Shown: positions 19,991 to 30,647, counted from the first letter of the stretch. The stretch is DNA of 64,000 bases from Ophiostoma sp. CBS 140.51 (GCA_029298735.1 JANSLP010000055.1:88568-152567); one strand, 5' to 3'. The notes: generated from the sequence alone by a model not told the origin. Made by a program: numbers and translations.

Positions 19991-21628
19991 TCACAGTTCA
20001 CCGTCAAACTGCCGCACAACGAGACCCTTGTCGGCCAGGTAGTCCTTGACCTCCGTCACCGTGTACTCCCCGCGGTGGAAGATGCCCGCACCCAGCGCCG
20101 CATCCGTCGTCGTCTTCTCAAAGACCTCCTCAAAGTGGGCGGGTTTGCCCGCACCGCTCGACGCAATCACGGGAATGTGCACGGCCGACTTGACTTGGGA
20201 AATCAACTCCAGGTCGTAGCCGCTGTTGCTGCCGTCCTTGTCGATGCAGTTCAACAAAATCTCGCCACAGCCCATGGCCTCGACGGCCTGCGTGAGCTGC
20301 ACCACGTCCAGGTCGCGCGTCTCGCGGCCGCCCTTGATCGTGCAGGCGTACCAGCAGTACTCTTCGCCGTTGGGACCGGGGAAGGCGGTGCGGATGGTGG
20401 CGTGCTTGCAGGCATCCTTGTTTTCTTGAGACACATACACCCGCTTGGGATCGACACTGACGACGACGGCCTGGTTGCCGTAGGCACCGGCAATCTGCTC
20501 AATGGCCGTCGTGCCCGACAGCTTCTTGCCGGCCGCGTAGTAGGCCTCGGCGGCAATGACGGCGTCCGAGCCAATGGAGACCTTATCGGCACCGCTCTTA
20601 AAGTACATGGTGGCAATGGCGAGGGCCGAGACGTGGGTGCCGTCCGTGTCGACGGTGTCGCGGATACCGCCGCCAATGGTCAGGGGCACAAACACCGTCT
20701 TGGAAGTGAGTCGCAGAATCTCAAGCATGGGCACATCGGCCACGGGGCAGTCGCGGAAGCTTGTGATATTGAGGAAGGTGACCTCGTCGGCACCCTGGGC
20801 ATAGTACCGCTCGGCCAGCTCGACGGGCTTGCCCAGGTTGCGCACGCCGCGCTCGTCCGACTTTTCGCGGACGTCGTACTGGTCGCCCTTGGTGACAACC
20901 AAGTCGCCCTGGTCGTTGGTGCGCACGTCGAGACAGGCAATGACGCGGCGGGTCAGTCCAGATGTTGCGGCGGGAGGAGGTGTCGGCGTCTTTGTGAGCA
21001 ACTTAGCACCGCTGCCATCCAAGAAAGCCCGAATGACGCGCAGACCAGCAACACCGCTCTTCTCCGGGTGAAACTGCGTGGCCACCACATTGCCCCGGAC
21101 CACGGCGCCCACAAACGTCTCGCCGCCGTATGTTGCCGTCGCCACGGACCAGCCTTGGGATTCGAGTTGGCCTGCCACATAAGGGAACTTGTACGAGTGG
21201 ACATAGTAGTATTTGGATGCCTCCCGGATATCAAAGAAGCCGCCCGACGTCCGCGCGTCGTTCCAGCCAATGTGCGGGACGGCCTTGTCGCTGTCGTCGA
21301 AGCGGGTCAGGTCGCCGTCAATCACGCCCAGGCCCTGGCAGCCCGGGTCTTCCGATGAGCCACGGAACAGTGCTTGCAGACCAACACAGATGCCCATAAA
21401 CGGCTTGCCGTCGTCAATGTGTTTGCGGATGGCGGGGAGGTAGCCGGCGGACGCGAGCTGGGAGAGGCAGTGACCGAAATGGCCGACACCCGGCAAGATC
21501 AAACGCTCAGCGTTGGCGACCTGGTCGGGCTGGGTAATCCATTCGACCTCGTAGCCGACCTTTTCGATGGCGTTGACGAGCGAGCGGACGTTGCCCGCGA
21601 CGTAGTCGAGGAGGTGGACGGTGGGCAT
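19991..21628 (-). CDS. HIS7: Imidazole glycerol phosphate synthase, bifunctional HisH-HisF
   Basis: From the ATG at 21628 this encodes 545 residues, near the yeast length of 552. The N-terminal glutaminase (about 1-205) has the cysteine nucleophile in GICVG (C81) and the His-Glu pair in QFHPEKSG (H187, E189). A short Thr/Pro linker (about 211-222) leads to the HisF cyclase barrel, with ACLDVR (D234) and NCIDKDGSNSGYD (D463) as its catalytic aspartates. It converts PRFAR plus glutamine to imidazole glycerol phosphate and AICAR, the fifth step of histidine synthesis. The frame is open to 21700, but MPTVHLLDYV matches the family start. Four TGACTC-type motifs in the divergent promoter suggest general amino-acid control. 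Confidence 0.96.
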   Translation of the reverse strand: MPTVHLLDYVAGNVRSLVNAIEKVGYEVEWITQPDQVANAERLILPGVGHFGHCLSQLASAGYLPAIRKHIDDGKPFMGICVGLQALFRGSSEDPGCQGLGVIDGDLTRFDDSDKAVPHIGWNDARTSGGFFDIREASKYYYVHSYKFPYVAGQLESQGWSVATATYGGETFVGAVVRGNVVATQFHPEKSGVAGLRVIRAFLDGSGAKLLTKTPTPPPAATSGLTRRVIACLDVRTNDQGDLVVTKGDQYDVREKSDERGVRNLGKPVELAERYYAQGADEVTFLNITSFRDCPVADVPMLEILRLTSKTVFVPLTIGGGIRDTVDTDGTHVSALAIATMYFKSGADKVSIGSDAVIAAEAYYAAGKKLSGTTAIEQIAGAYGNQAVVVSVDPKRVYVSQENKDACKHATIRTAFPGPNGEEYCWYACTIKGGRETRDLDVVQLTQAVEAMGCGEILLNCIDKDGSNSGYDLELISQVKSAVHIPVIASSGAGKPAHFEEVFEKTTTDAALGAGIFHRGEYTVTEVKDYLADKGLVVRQFDGEL

Positions 21629-22292
21629 GTTGGACGAATGAGCGAAAAGACCGAGAGGAGAGTCGATCGAGGCGAGGAGAAGCGAGCGCAGCGAGGACAA
21701 AAATGAACGACAGGGGTGTGTAAGTGAGGCAACAGTTGACGATCGAAGATGCGATTGAAGGAGGGGTTAATGTCGAGAACGGGTGGTGAGACAGAGTCAA
21801 TGCTTGTACAGAGACCTTGTATTATATACAGGATCTCGGGGCCTGCTCGAGCGAGGGTGGTGGTTGGTATTTGGCTGTCGTAAGAAGTCGAGTAGAAAAG
21901 GTGAGTCAACGACCCTACATCACCAAATCAATGTCAATAGATTGGCCCAGATTGGCCTCCCGTCGTCGGCGATTGGGTTTTTTTTCTCATTGGCGCCGTT
22001 AGCACTTCAGGCGCTGTCCAAAACTGCCCCACCACCTATCGGCCAACGGTGACTCTCCCACTATTGGCGCAGTTTGGCGGGAGTCACAGTGTTGTGACGT
22101 CCCCCGCAGACGCCAATTCTGCCGCGCTTCTCCGCTAATTTTTTTAGGTAGAAAGGACCAACAGCTCTCGTTCGTCGTCGCGGTCGACGCGATTCGCCAA
22201 TTCAACGTCAGCGTCGACAACCACCTCACGCTCTCCTCCAGCCTCGATGCATTCTCGACAACAACAAGCTTGCGACGACCAACACGACTCTC
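21629..22292. promoter_or_regulatory. Divergent promoter of HIS7 and the TFIIIC gene with four TGACTC motifs
   Basis: A perfect Gcn4/CPC1 palindrome TGAGTCA lies at 21902-21908, about 275 bp upstream of the HIS7 start. Core TGACTC or GAGTCA motifs lie at 21794-21799, 22050-22055 and 22081-22086. The last two are arranged as an imperfect inverted repeat. bZIP factors of this class activate histidine genes under amino-acid starvation in yeast and Neurospora; function here is inferred. Confidence 0.65.
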
Positions 22293-23573
22293 ATGGCTGA
22301 TGCAGCTACAGCAGCTATACAGGCAGCGGCCACCGCAACGGCTGCCCCGTCAATACCCACCGACTCCGCCGACTCCGACTGGGAGTACGAATACTCAACC
22401 ACGGAAACCGAAACACACCTCATCACTCTCGACCTGTCTGTGCCCGAGTTTGTCCGCCAGCGCGACGATGTCATTGTCCACAACACTCGCGGCGGTTTCC
22501 GGTCATGGCAGAACCCGATGAATATGGACGATGTGCGGCCGTTCAGAGGTTTTGGCGGCGACGACAGTGAGGATGGAGGCGATGGTGACGGGAAAGCACT
22601 CGCTGAAGACAGTGATCGAGAAGACACCGCGCCGACGAACAAAGGCGGCGCTGCCGCCGCAAAGTCTGCTCCTCCAGCACCCGCCGACGAACAAGACGCC
22701 ACCGAGATCCAGATCCTCGACCTGCACGCCGCCGAGCCCGTCATTGCTTATAGGGGCATGCTCTTCAAGGGCACATGGAGCGAGACCATTGGGACAGAGA
22801 TGTTATTTGCTGACAGGCCGCAGGGTGAGGAGCCTACACCCAACCAGCTGGCTGGGGTCCACCTCACCGACGACATTGACGTTGTGGGCGCCTCGTCGGC
22901 CCGCATTGCCTGCACGCCCACCGAGATGATGCCAAAGGCTGCAGGAGGGGTGCAGAAGGCAGTGGCAGCAAAGGGCCCCGACAAGGCGGCGAAAAAGGGC
23001 CTCGGCTTTGTCATCCCCGTGAGCAACAATGCCTCGGTCCAGCGCCAGCAACAGGCCTCCTTCCTCGAGCAGCTGATGGCCCTCAAGCACCGGAACGGCG
23101 AGGCCGACGTGGTGACGGTCCAGGCCTTGGAAACAAAACAGAATGCCATCCGCAATGATGCACTGGAAGTCAAGCGAAGGGCACGCCGGGAGACACAGTT
23201 GCAGGTGCATCAAGAGCGGCGGGCGAAGCGGCTGCGGGGCGCGCTGGATGGGATTCGCGAAGGTGGTGGTGTGGCGGCGGCGGCTTCTTCTGCAGCAGCC
23301 GACGTTCAAGACACGACGATGCTGGATAGCCCGGGCGCACAAGGACAGCCGATACGAAGGCGGCGGACGGGTCCACGACGAGGCCGTGGTCGGGCGTCGG
23401 ACCGGTCACAAATCTCCCGCGTGGCCGGCGACGACGACTTGCTGGCCATGTCTGCCAGGGCAGAAAACGATACATCTCAGAACAACGTCAGCAACGACCG
23501 CAACGACAGAAACAACGACGACGGAAAGTATGACGAGTTATCGAGCGACGAGGACTACGAAGACGTCGAATAA
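22293..23573 (+). CDS. TFIIIC triple-barrel (sub6/Sfc7-type) domain protein
   Basis: Encodes 426 residues. The N-terminal region DWEYEYSTTETETHLITLDL (29-48), the NTRGGFRSWQNP segment, and after an acidic spacer (about 88-140) EIQILDLHAAEPVIAYRG with FKGTWSETIGTEMLF resemble the TFIIIC triple-barrel domain. That domain belongs to a TFIIIC subunit that helps recruit RNA polymerase III to tRNA and 5S genes. The C-terminal half has a coiled-coil-like stretch (around SVQRQQQASFLEQLMALKHR, then a basic Arg-rich run) and ends in an acidic tail. It is divergent from HIS7. The family assignment is from memory of the motif and less certain than for the enzymes nearby. Confidence 0.7.
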   Translation: MADAATAAIQAAATATAAPSIPTDSADSDWEYEYSTTETETHLITLDLSVPEFVRQRDDVIVHNTRGGFRSWQNPMNMDDVRPFRGFGGDDSEDGGDGDGKALAEDSDREDTAPTNKGGAAAAKSAPPAPADEQDATEIQILDLHAAEPVIAYRGMLFKGTWSETIGTEMLFADRPQGEEPTPNQLAGVHLTDDIDVVGASSARIACTPTEMMPKAAGGVQKAVAAKGPDKAAKKGLGFVIPVSNNASVQRQQQASFLEQLMALKHRNGEADVVTVQALETKQNAIRNDALEVKRRARRETQLQVHQERRAKRLRGALDGIREGGGVAAAASSAAADVQDTTMLDSPGAQGQPIRRRRTGPRRGRGRASDRSQISRVAGDDDLLAMSARAENDTSQNNVSNDRNDRNNDDGKYDELSSDEDYEDVE

Positions 23574-23743
23574 CCACCGAGTCGCCGAAAGACACCACTG
23601 TTACGATATATGTACTACTATCACTGTTGTACCATACTTCATGAGTTATGAAAAGAAAGAAAAAACGTTATTTTATTCTCCAATAAATGCCCAAACTTCC
23701 TCGTGTCCTTGCCCCCCTACTTGTCCGCGTATATCGACAACTA

Positions 23744-24887
23744 CTATGCGACATACTCCATGACAGACTCGTCGGGCGACGTGCAGTAAAAGTGCAGGTT
23801 GTCGCGCCCAATAGCAAAAAACGTCCAACCTTCCCCTTCGCCTGCGGGTCCAGAGAGCAACAACCCGGTCCTGGGGTGGCAGGGGTACATTTACCCAGGC
23901 GGCTTTTTACTTTCCAGGGGCCAATATCTGGCGGTTATAGGTGGGTAAGGCACCCTCGTCGGCTGTCCGGTGGACAAGTATGCCGTGAATGTGCCTTCCC
24001 AGAAGAAAGAAGATCAAGCCGTAACAGTGACGGCGTTGACGGTGTCGTTGGCCACTCAGATCCACGGCGTAGAGCTGTCCCGGGATGTGCCTGTTGAGCC
24101 GCGCAGCACAGACTCGCCGGTATGTGGCCATTTCCACGAGGATGGATGTAGATGTATCTTTGAGGTCGGGAGGCGATGGCGTGTTCCAGATGTGGAGGCC
24201 ATGTACATTTCTTTTTTTAGTATCGTCACCGTCACCGGAAGACAGGCGTAGTCGGACAAGTCTATTCTTTTCTTCAACCAGTATGTCCGGCCCATTGGCA
24301 GGAACAATGATATATGCCTAATTGGTTGTCGTCTGGCCCGAGAATGAGATTGCTTTCATCTCCTGTGCATGCAGTCGTTGAATATGGCGTATACCGCGGC
24401 GATCGATGGTGATGCGAGTGAGTGGAGGCGGACATATGGGACATCGTCGCCAGCTCTCCACACACAATAACAGTCGCAGTGCACAACCACGGTCAAAGGG
24501 GCTCGCTGGCACAGCACACACTCCTTGACGGGCATGCGACAGGCCTGCCAGCGGCGGGCTTGGACTTGGACTTGGCCATTAACGCCCCTGACTTGTAGCT
24601 CTGTCAAGACCAGCATCCCGCGGTGCTTTGGAGGCAGAAACGGCCCTGCGATCGCTTTTGAGTGGGCGGTGGCATCGCCATTACCGAGCACTAGATGACC
24701 ATGTGAGTGATGCTACACATAACGGAAGCACAATCATTACAGTACCACGAACTATCATGAGTAACGTACTGACGACTACCCTCTCGTTCCTGTGGATGGT
24801 GCTGCCACAGGCACCGCACTGGGCGACGAGCGGAAGATGGGCCTTCACCCGGTCATGCCGTGTATACTGAGGATACCAGCGAGGCAT
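23744..24887 (-). pseudogene. Probable decayed gene of a fungal hypothetical-protein family with N-terminal CxxC finger
   Basis: On the minus strand, coding-like fragments occur in order but in different frames. They are MPRWYPQYTR to CGACGSTIHRNERVV (from 24887), ECVLCQRAPLTVVVHCDCY (to about 24440), LTRITIDRRGIRHIQRL (about 24,400), LHIWNTPSPPDLK and following (about 24,200-23,910), and finally GWTFFAIGRDNLHFYC to EYVA with stop at 23744-23746. A GTACGT...CTAG intron in phase fits between the first two (around 24,765-24,692). A 40-nt GT-AG intron at 23871-23910 would join the last two in phase. A TAG at 24318-24320 and a frame change near 24,430 break the middle. The order resembles large uncharacterised Sordariomycete proteins with an N-terminal zinc-ribbon-like module, with the central part missing. 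A multi-exon functional gene is the alternative. Confidence 0.45.
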
Positions 24888-26375
24888 TGTTGGTGAGATG
24901 TGCGTACATTGTGGATTGTGAAATTGTGTTGTGGAGAGTCTAGTCATCGCCATCACTCGATGTGCTTGCCTGCCATCCTCCTATGACTGTGCTTCAAGAC
25001 TGTGCATCAAGACTGTGCCGCATCATGATGAGACAGGACGTCATCACGTGGCATCGCCAGTCGTAAATCCTGTGCCGCACGTTTGAAGCATCGCGAACAT
25101 GCATCGCTTGATAACAGTGCATTGCTGAGATCACTCGAATTCAACGTTCGACGATGAACAGCAACCAAGAGGCCCGATTGTCTGATTAAGTCTGAACCAA
25201 TTTCTCTCCGAAAATACAACGTCGACAAGCAGTATATATTGCATAAAAATCAATACGAAAGACTGCGCCCATGTCGACAACTCACAACATGTTTAAGATT
25301 TTTGAAAGCGCTCTCTGGCCTTCAACCACCTATGGGTCCACCCCGTGGCAGCCAGGCCATCTTGGTTGGCATCGGCTCATCCCGTTGGCAGCATGCAAGG
25401 GATGAAAGTCAAAAGACGGGAAAATATGTGCTTTTGATTTAGGTGCATGCATGTGCATAGTGTTGTGGTCTCCATTCTCGGTGGTCGAGTTGACGGTCTC
25501 GCAGTCTCCATCTGCGTCATTGCCTCCTCCTGATTGCATCGTGGGTGTTTCCGTGTTCCTGTTTGGTTCCTGGAGCGAAACCCTGCTTCTGGCGCCTCTT
25601 GCCCTTTTTGGGGGTCTTGGGTCGCTCACATGGTCACCACATTTTGGTGGCAGAACGGCAGCGAGGGCAGCATGAACGGCACATGCGGAATCTGAAATTC
25701 TGGAGCCTGCTCCAAGTCTGGAGTCTGGGCCTTTGCGAGGCGACAAACGAAACAGTGGGTCTAAGCAAGGCATTGCCGGACTGTGCAACGTCATTGGTGT
25801 GGAATCGATGTAGGGGTACCTGCAGTCTCTCGAGTATTTTGTGCTGTCTCAAGTACCTGTACAGCTTCTCCTAATCCGGCTTGTGACCCACAGTGTTTTC
25901 ACGCCGTCAGCGTTGCGCCGTCGGTCGCACCTGCTTTTCCCGCCCTGCGGACCGCCAGCACACTTCTCACTCTTTCCCCAACACCGCAAAATCCGTATTC
26001 GTCACGCCGCTGAGTCCACGCCTCTTTTGACTTTTTGACCTTTTTTCTTTTCACCACTTTTCTTCTTCTTCTTGTTTACATCCTTTTTGCTTCCTGCTGT
26101 TGACAGCAGACTGTTGCATCGTCATTCTCTCTGTCTGCGACGGAGTCAAAACACCATCTAGCGACTTTCCACTTTACTCTGCCTTTTCCCAGCCACCTCG
26201 AATCCACATTACATCACATCAACAAAATCAACGACTTCGACTCTCCCTTCCCTTCCCCCTTCTGCCAATGCCTCTCGACCATCGGATACACCCGGCAGTC
26301 TTTCTTTCTCTTCTCTTCTCCTCGACGACCGACTGGCGACTGTAGTCGGGTCTTCCGATAACCCCTCCGTCCACA
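24888..26375. other. Intergenic region upstream of VPS62-like gene
   Basis: The right part (25,900-26,375) is the C/T-rich promoter and leader of the VPS62-like gene. Around 25,450-25,800 the minus strand has Cys-rich and basic fragments in broken frames that could be another gene remnant, but I could not assemble them. A TATATA stretch is near 25,222. Confidence 0.4.
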
Positions 26376-28424
26376 ATGTATCACCTACGGCGACTCACAA
26401 TCAGCGTCGCCTTGCTCGGCCTTGTCGTTATCATCTTCACATTCGTCCCTCAAATCCTCAACCCAACACCACCGACACCCGACGAGAAGCGCCGCGACAA
26501 GAAATGGGTTGACTCCAGTCCGTACTGGCTCGACCGCCAGGCCTGCCGCTGGCTGAGTCTGTGCGGTGTGCACCACCTGCGATGGGATGCACCTGCCCTC
26601 GGCAACCACACAAATGAGCGCCATGACGACGACGACGGCCATGAGCTGAGTTTGGAACTCAGGTCGCTTGAACTGCGTGAACTGTTTGCACGCAGCGACA
26701 GCTACAAGTGGCTGTCGCGCGAGTCGACGGGCGACGAAAGCTGGGAGATTGCCGGGCGGGACCATGTTGAGGTCAAGACGTCAGAGTCGCTCCCGGATGC
26801 GCCGGAAGAGCCGGAGGACGACATCCCGGCACCTATCGGCGAACTGCGCAAGCGTTCGTCTTCCTCGTCGACCTCGAAAGATCCCCACGCTATCCCCCAG
26901 TACGTTCTCGACTTTGCGCCGCTCGTCCACCTCTTCTCCGGCGAGAATTTCTGGCCGTCGCACATTGCCGAGCATGTCGAACACATGATTCCCTCGACCA
27001 ACGGCTCCTTTATCCGCGACGACAAGACCCATGAGGTCATCCGTCCCAACTCCTCCCACCCTCTGAACGTCGACAACCTCTACCAGACTCTCAACCACTA
27101 CTCCACCCGTGTTTGTTTGACGAGCGAAGTTGACGTCGAGACTCGTCCCGAATGGCTGCACTCGCACAGTGGCATCCCTGTTCCGTTCGATAATGATGGA
27201 GATAACGACGACAACAACAACGGCAGTGGCGGCCACTCCAACCCGGACGTCCGCAACGGCCACGACTATGAGCAGCCCGACCACAAGTTCTCCGATGACA
27301 CCACCTGGTTTGCCGTCGACAAGGACCACCCGCTGAACCGCATCTCCGACCCGCGCAAGCTGCCCACGCCGCAAGAAGTCATGGCTCAGCGCAAGACCAA
27401 GGGCCCGCAACAGGCCCGCGCCAAGGGACCCCAGGAAGCCCGTGTGCGCCAGCTGTTGCGCGAGCAGGCCGCTGCCGCTGTGGCCGCCTCTACCGGCGCT
27501 AAGCGCCACCAAATCATGGTCGGCGATGTTCCCCAAGCCGTCATGGAAGACGCCATGGCCGAGTCGACCGAGTCTACCGACGATGTCCCCGTCCACGGCT
27601 ACAAGCCCGACGAGAGCGGCTACTCCAAGGCCCCCGCCATTTTGGTCATGGTCGACAAGGGCTCCGGCATCCTGGACGCTTTTTGGTTCTTCTTTTACAG
27701 CTACAACCTGGGCCAGACTGTCCTCAAAGTTCGGTACGGCAACCACATCGGCGACTGGGAGCACTGCATGATTCGCTTTGAGAACGGCGTCCCTCGCGCG
27801 CTCTTCCTAAGTGAACACGCCGGCGGCCAAGCCTACGCCTGGAACGCGCTCGAGAAATACAACAACGCCTCGTCGACGACGGGCATCCAGCGCCCCGTCA
27901 TCTATTCGGCCGTCGGCAGCCACGCCATGTATGCTCTGCCGGGCACCCACCCCTATGTCTTGCCCTTCAAGATGCTGCGCGACGAGACCGACAAGGGCCC
28001 CCTCTGGGACCCCGCCCTCAACAACCTGGCCTACCACTACGACTATGTCCTGGACCGCGAGCAGGGCGGTGCCGGCGAGCACGACCCAGAGAATGAGAAT
28101 GATGGCGTCGGCGAGGATGGCGACGGCGACAGCCACAAAGACATCTCGCCCGGCGGCCCCTACATCCCGCCCACCTCGCTGACGCCCGCCTCGTCCAACC
28201 CGGATGCGCCCACGTCGTGGTTCCATTTCCGCGGCCTCTGGGGCGACGACCTGTACGCGCTCGGCGACCCCCGCCAGTGGCGTCTCTTTGGCCAGTACCA
28301 CTACACCGAGGGTCCCGCGGGTCCCAAGTTCAAGAACCTGGGCCGCGAAAAGGTCTGCCAGACCGAGCGCTGTCGTATCCTGTACAGCCTCGACGCCGGC
28401 AAGAAAGCATCGTGGTACAGCTAG
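26376..28424 (+). CDS. VPS62: Vps62-family (DUF946-type) protein
   Basis: Encodes 682 residues without introns. Residues about 8-27 form a hydrophobic N-terminal anchor or signal, followed by a lumenal or extracellular-looking body. The Vps62 core is seen in the C-terminal half: DAFWFFFYSYNLGQ, then GNHIGDWEHCMIRF, FLSEHAGGQAYAW, RPVIYSAVGSHAMYALPG and WFHFRGLWGDDLYALGD. Yeast Vps62 was named from vacuolar protein sorting screens; its biochemical activity is not established. An Asp/Asn-rich loop (about 270-290) and an Ala/Gln/Arg-rich insertion (about 330-375) are low complexity. It lies in the same orientation as the glucuronoyl esterase gene about 850 bp downstream. Confidence 0.85.
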   Translation: MYHLRRLTISVALLGLVVIIFTFVPQILNPTPPTPDEKRRDKKWVDSSPYWLDRQACRWLSLCGVHHLRWDAPALGNHTNERHDDDDGHELSLELRSLELRELFARSDSYKWLSRESTGDESWEIAGRDHVEVKTSESLPDAPEEPEDDIPAPIGELRKRSSSSSTSKDPHAIPQYVLDFAPLVHLFSGENFWPSHIAEHVEHMIPSTNGSFIRDDKTHEVIRPNSSHPLNVDNLYQTLNHYSTRVCLTSEVDVETRPEWLHSHSGIPVPFDNDGDNDDNNNGSGGHSNPDVRNGHDYEQPDHKFSDDTTWFAVDKDHPLNRISDPRKLPTPQEVMAQRKTKGPQQARAKGPQEARVRQLLREQAAAAVAASTGAKRHQIMVGDVPQAVMEDAMAESTESTDDVPVHGYKPDESGYSKAPAILVMVDKGSGILDAFWFFFYSYNLGQTVLKVRYGNHIGDWEHCMIRFENGVPRALFLSEHAGGQAYAWNALEKYNNASSTTGIQRPVIYSAVGSHAMYALPGTHPYVLPFKMLRDETDKGPLWDPALNNLAYHYDYVLDREQGGAGEHDPENENDGVGEDGDGDSHKDISPGGPYIPPTSLTPASSNPDAPTSWFHFRGLWGDDLYALGDPRQWRLFGQYHYTEGPAGPKFKNLGREKVCQTERCRILYSLDAGKKASWYS

Positions 28425-29275
28425 ACGGCGTGCGATCTCTCTTTATTTTGTTACGTGCTTTTGCTTTACGAACTGCATTGATTGGACCTCAATGATACCC
28501 ATCTTTCATTATCTCATCGTCTCATATTTTCTTACATCGTCTCTACAAGACTTAGACAGTTTCTTTTTGTTCACATCTTTTATGGTTGGCTTTTCTCTCA
28601 AATTGACAATGGCGCATCTGTGTGTATCTCTTATCTTTTTGCTTTTCTTTTTATCTCTTGTGTCTTTATGTATCAACATACACCGGAGAGCGGATACCGT
28701 ACACCGTACAAAACTCTACAATAGAAATATACCATTTGACTTTACGTTACAAATTCAAGAAGAATTAGACGTGCCCTCTGATTGATGGAACAAATCATGG
28801 AGTCGGCGATATTGACCCCTCCTGACTTGCCGCCTGAATTGTTGTCGTCCCGGCTACAATCACTCATATTCTCCTTTCCTCCTTGCGTCTTGGCACATCT
28901 GGAAAATAAATAAGCATACTCATTGTTCCGGGCGTTAATCTATCTACTGCCGAGAGGGACGAATCTACGTCTATCACAACAACACCAAGACTCTTGAGGA
29001 TTGCAGTTGTGCCTGTTTGAATATCCATATTGAATTTCTTGTCACTCATCTCAGTTCAGAAGGATGTGAACGGCGCCGCTGCGGGGAAGATGTCCATGTC
29101 GAGGTATGAGAGCAAGTGAGTGAGTGAAGAAGAGTGCTGGCGCTACGGTTGAAATAAACGAGGCCGTTTCTTTTTTTTCCACTACCGATGTTTTGGTGAT
29201 GTTTTCAAGACTTGACCGAGACAAACGTCAAACCCTGATTTGAATACGAAGCATCATCTTCAACGTCTCTTCAAC
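28425..29275. other. Intergenic region (VPS62-like / glucuronoyl esterase)
   Basis: T-rich 3' flank of the VPS62-like gene, then the promoter of the esterase gene. No additional gene was seen. Confidence 0.55.
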
Positions 29276-30460
29276 ATGCTCCGCAAGACACTTCTCCTCG
29301 CCGCGGCTGCTGGTGCGGCTCACGCCTCACCGCTCGCTGCCACCGTCTGCCCGGCTCAGGCAGGCGACTACGCCGCCGTCGACAATGCCCAGCTGCCCGA
29401 CCCTTGGACTTTCGCCAACGGCAAGCCTGTGGTGACCACCGACGACTGGGCTTGCCGCCAACAAGAAATGAGTCAACTTCTCCAGCAGTTTGAACTCGGT
29501 GCTCTGCCGCCCGCGCCCGACTCGGTGACGGCCACCATGTCCGGGGGCAGCATGAGTCTCAGTATCAAAGTGGGAAGCAACACCAAGACGGTCTCCGTCT
29601 CTCTGAGTAAGGGATCGTCGGGTGCCGCCATTATTGCCGTCGGCGGCTCGTCCATCCCCATCCCATCGAGTGTCGGCAAGATCAATTTCGGCAACGACGC
29701 CTGTGCCGCGCAAGCCAACCCGGCCTCGCATGGCACAGGCTGGTTCTTTGACCTGCACGGGAAGACGCACCCAGCCGGTGCTTTGACAGCCTGGGCGTGG
29801 TGTGTCGGTCGCATTATTGACGGTCTCGAGCAACTGGGCGCCGACAAGACGGGCATCGATCCGAAAAAGCTCGGTGTCACGGGGTGCAGCCGCAACGGCA
29901 AGGGTGCGTTCCTCGTGGGCACCCTGGAACCGCGCATTGCTTTGACGCTCCCGCAAGAGAGCGGTTCTGGTGGTGCCGCCCCGTGGCGTGTCTCCGACTC
30001 GGAAAAGACCAAGGGCAAGTCCATCCAGACGGCCCACCAAATCATCAGGGAAAACGCCTGGTTCTCCCACAATTTCGATCCGTACGTCAACAAGACTAAC
30101 GAGCTGCCCGAGGACCACCATTTCTTGCCCGCCCTCATCGCACCCCGTGGGCTGTTTATCATGGAAAACGACATTGACTGGCTGGGCCCCGTGAGCACGA
30201 CGGTGGCAATGAAGGCTGGGCGGATGATTTACGACGCGCTGGGTGTGCGCTCCAACATGGGTTTTGCACTGGTAGGTGGTCATTCGCACTGCTCCTTCCC
30301 GAGCAGCTCAACGTCGGACCTCAACTCGTACATCAACAAGTTTTTGCTGGGCACGGGCAAGACGAGCGATGCGGAGATTTCGCCGGCGAACGTGACCATG
30401 TCGGACTGGATCAGCAAGTGGTCGGCGACGCCGAAGTTGGCGCCTGCTGCGTCGTCTTAA
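29276..30460 (+). CDS. Secreted 4-O-methyl-glucuronoyl methylesterase, CE15
   Basis: From the ATG at 29276 this encodes 394 residues with a signal peptide of about 17 residues (LLLAAAAGAAHA). The CE15 catalytic triad is visible: the serine in VTGCSRNGKGAF (S205), the glutamate in LPQESG (E228) and the histidine in GGHSHCSFP (H338). Family members cleave ester bonds between lignin alcohols and glucuronic acid on xylan, separating lignin from hemicellulose in plant cell walls. It is a catalytic domain only; no cellulose-binding module is present. The length matches single-domain fungal CE15 enzymes. An in-frame ATG at 29240 would add 12 residues ahead of the signal peptide and is less likely. 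Confidence 0.95.
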   Translation: MLRKTLLLAAAAGAAHASPLAATVCPAQAGDYAAVDNAQLPDPWTFANGKPVVTTDDWACRQQEMSQLLQQFELGALPPAPDSVTATMSGGSMSLSIKVGSNTKTVSVSLSKGSSGAAIIAVGGSSIPIPSSVGKINFGNDACAAQANPASHGTGWFFDLHGKTHPAGALTAWAWCVGRIIDGLEQLGADKTGIDPKKLGVTGCSRNGKGAFLVGTLEPRIALTLPQESGSGGAAPWRVSDSEKTKGKSIQTAHQIIRENAWFSHNFDPYVNKTNELPEDHHFLPALIAPRGLFIMENDIDWLGPVSTTVAMKAGRMIYDALGVRSNMGFALVGGHSHCSFPSSSTSDLNSYINKFLLGTGKTSDAEISPANVTMSDWISKWSATPKLAPAASS

Positions 30461-30647
30461 GGCAGTGTGGTGAAGAGAAGATGTGGGTGATGTAGATATA
30501 TTTTATGTATCCAAAAATGAACGCAGTCTATGTCTATTGATCTCGCTATTCTGTCGTGTCTCATTCTTTTGTTATCCAACGTCGTGCCAAAATGTCCAAA
30601 TTTAATCCAAATTCAAATTCAAAAAGATATCCCATCCCTACAATGCA

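Noticed and set aside
20075..21358. 427-codon plus-strand frame over HIS7
   Set aside because: Antisense shadow of HIS7; no motif and no plausible start.
25330..25860. Cys-rich and basic minus-strand fragments resembling a zinc motif (CRSCCPRCRSATKMW)
   Set aside because: The frame stops immediately after the motif, and no repaired reading gives a known zinc-cluster spacing.
26781..27764. 327-codon minus-strand frame over the VPS62-like gene
   Set aside because: Antisense shadow with no recognisable domain.
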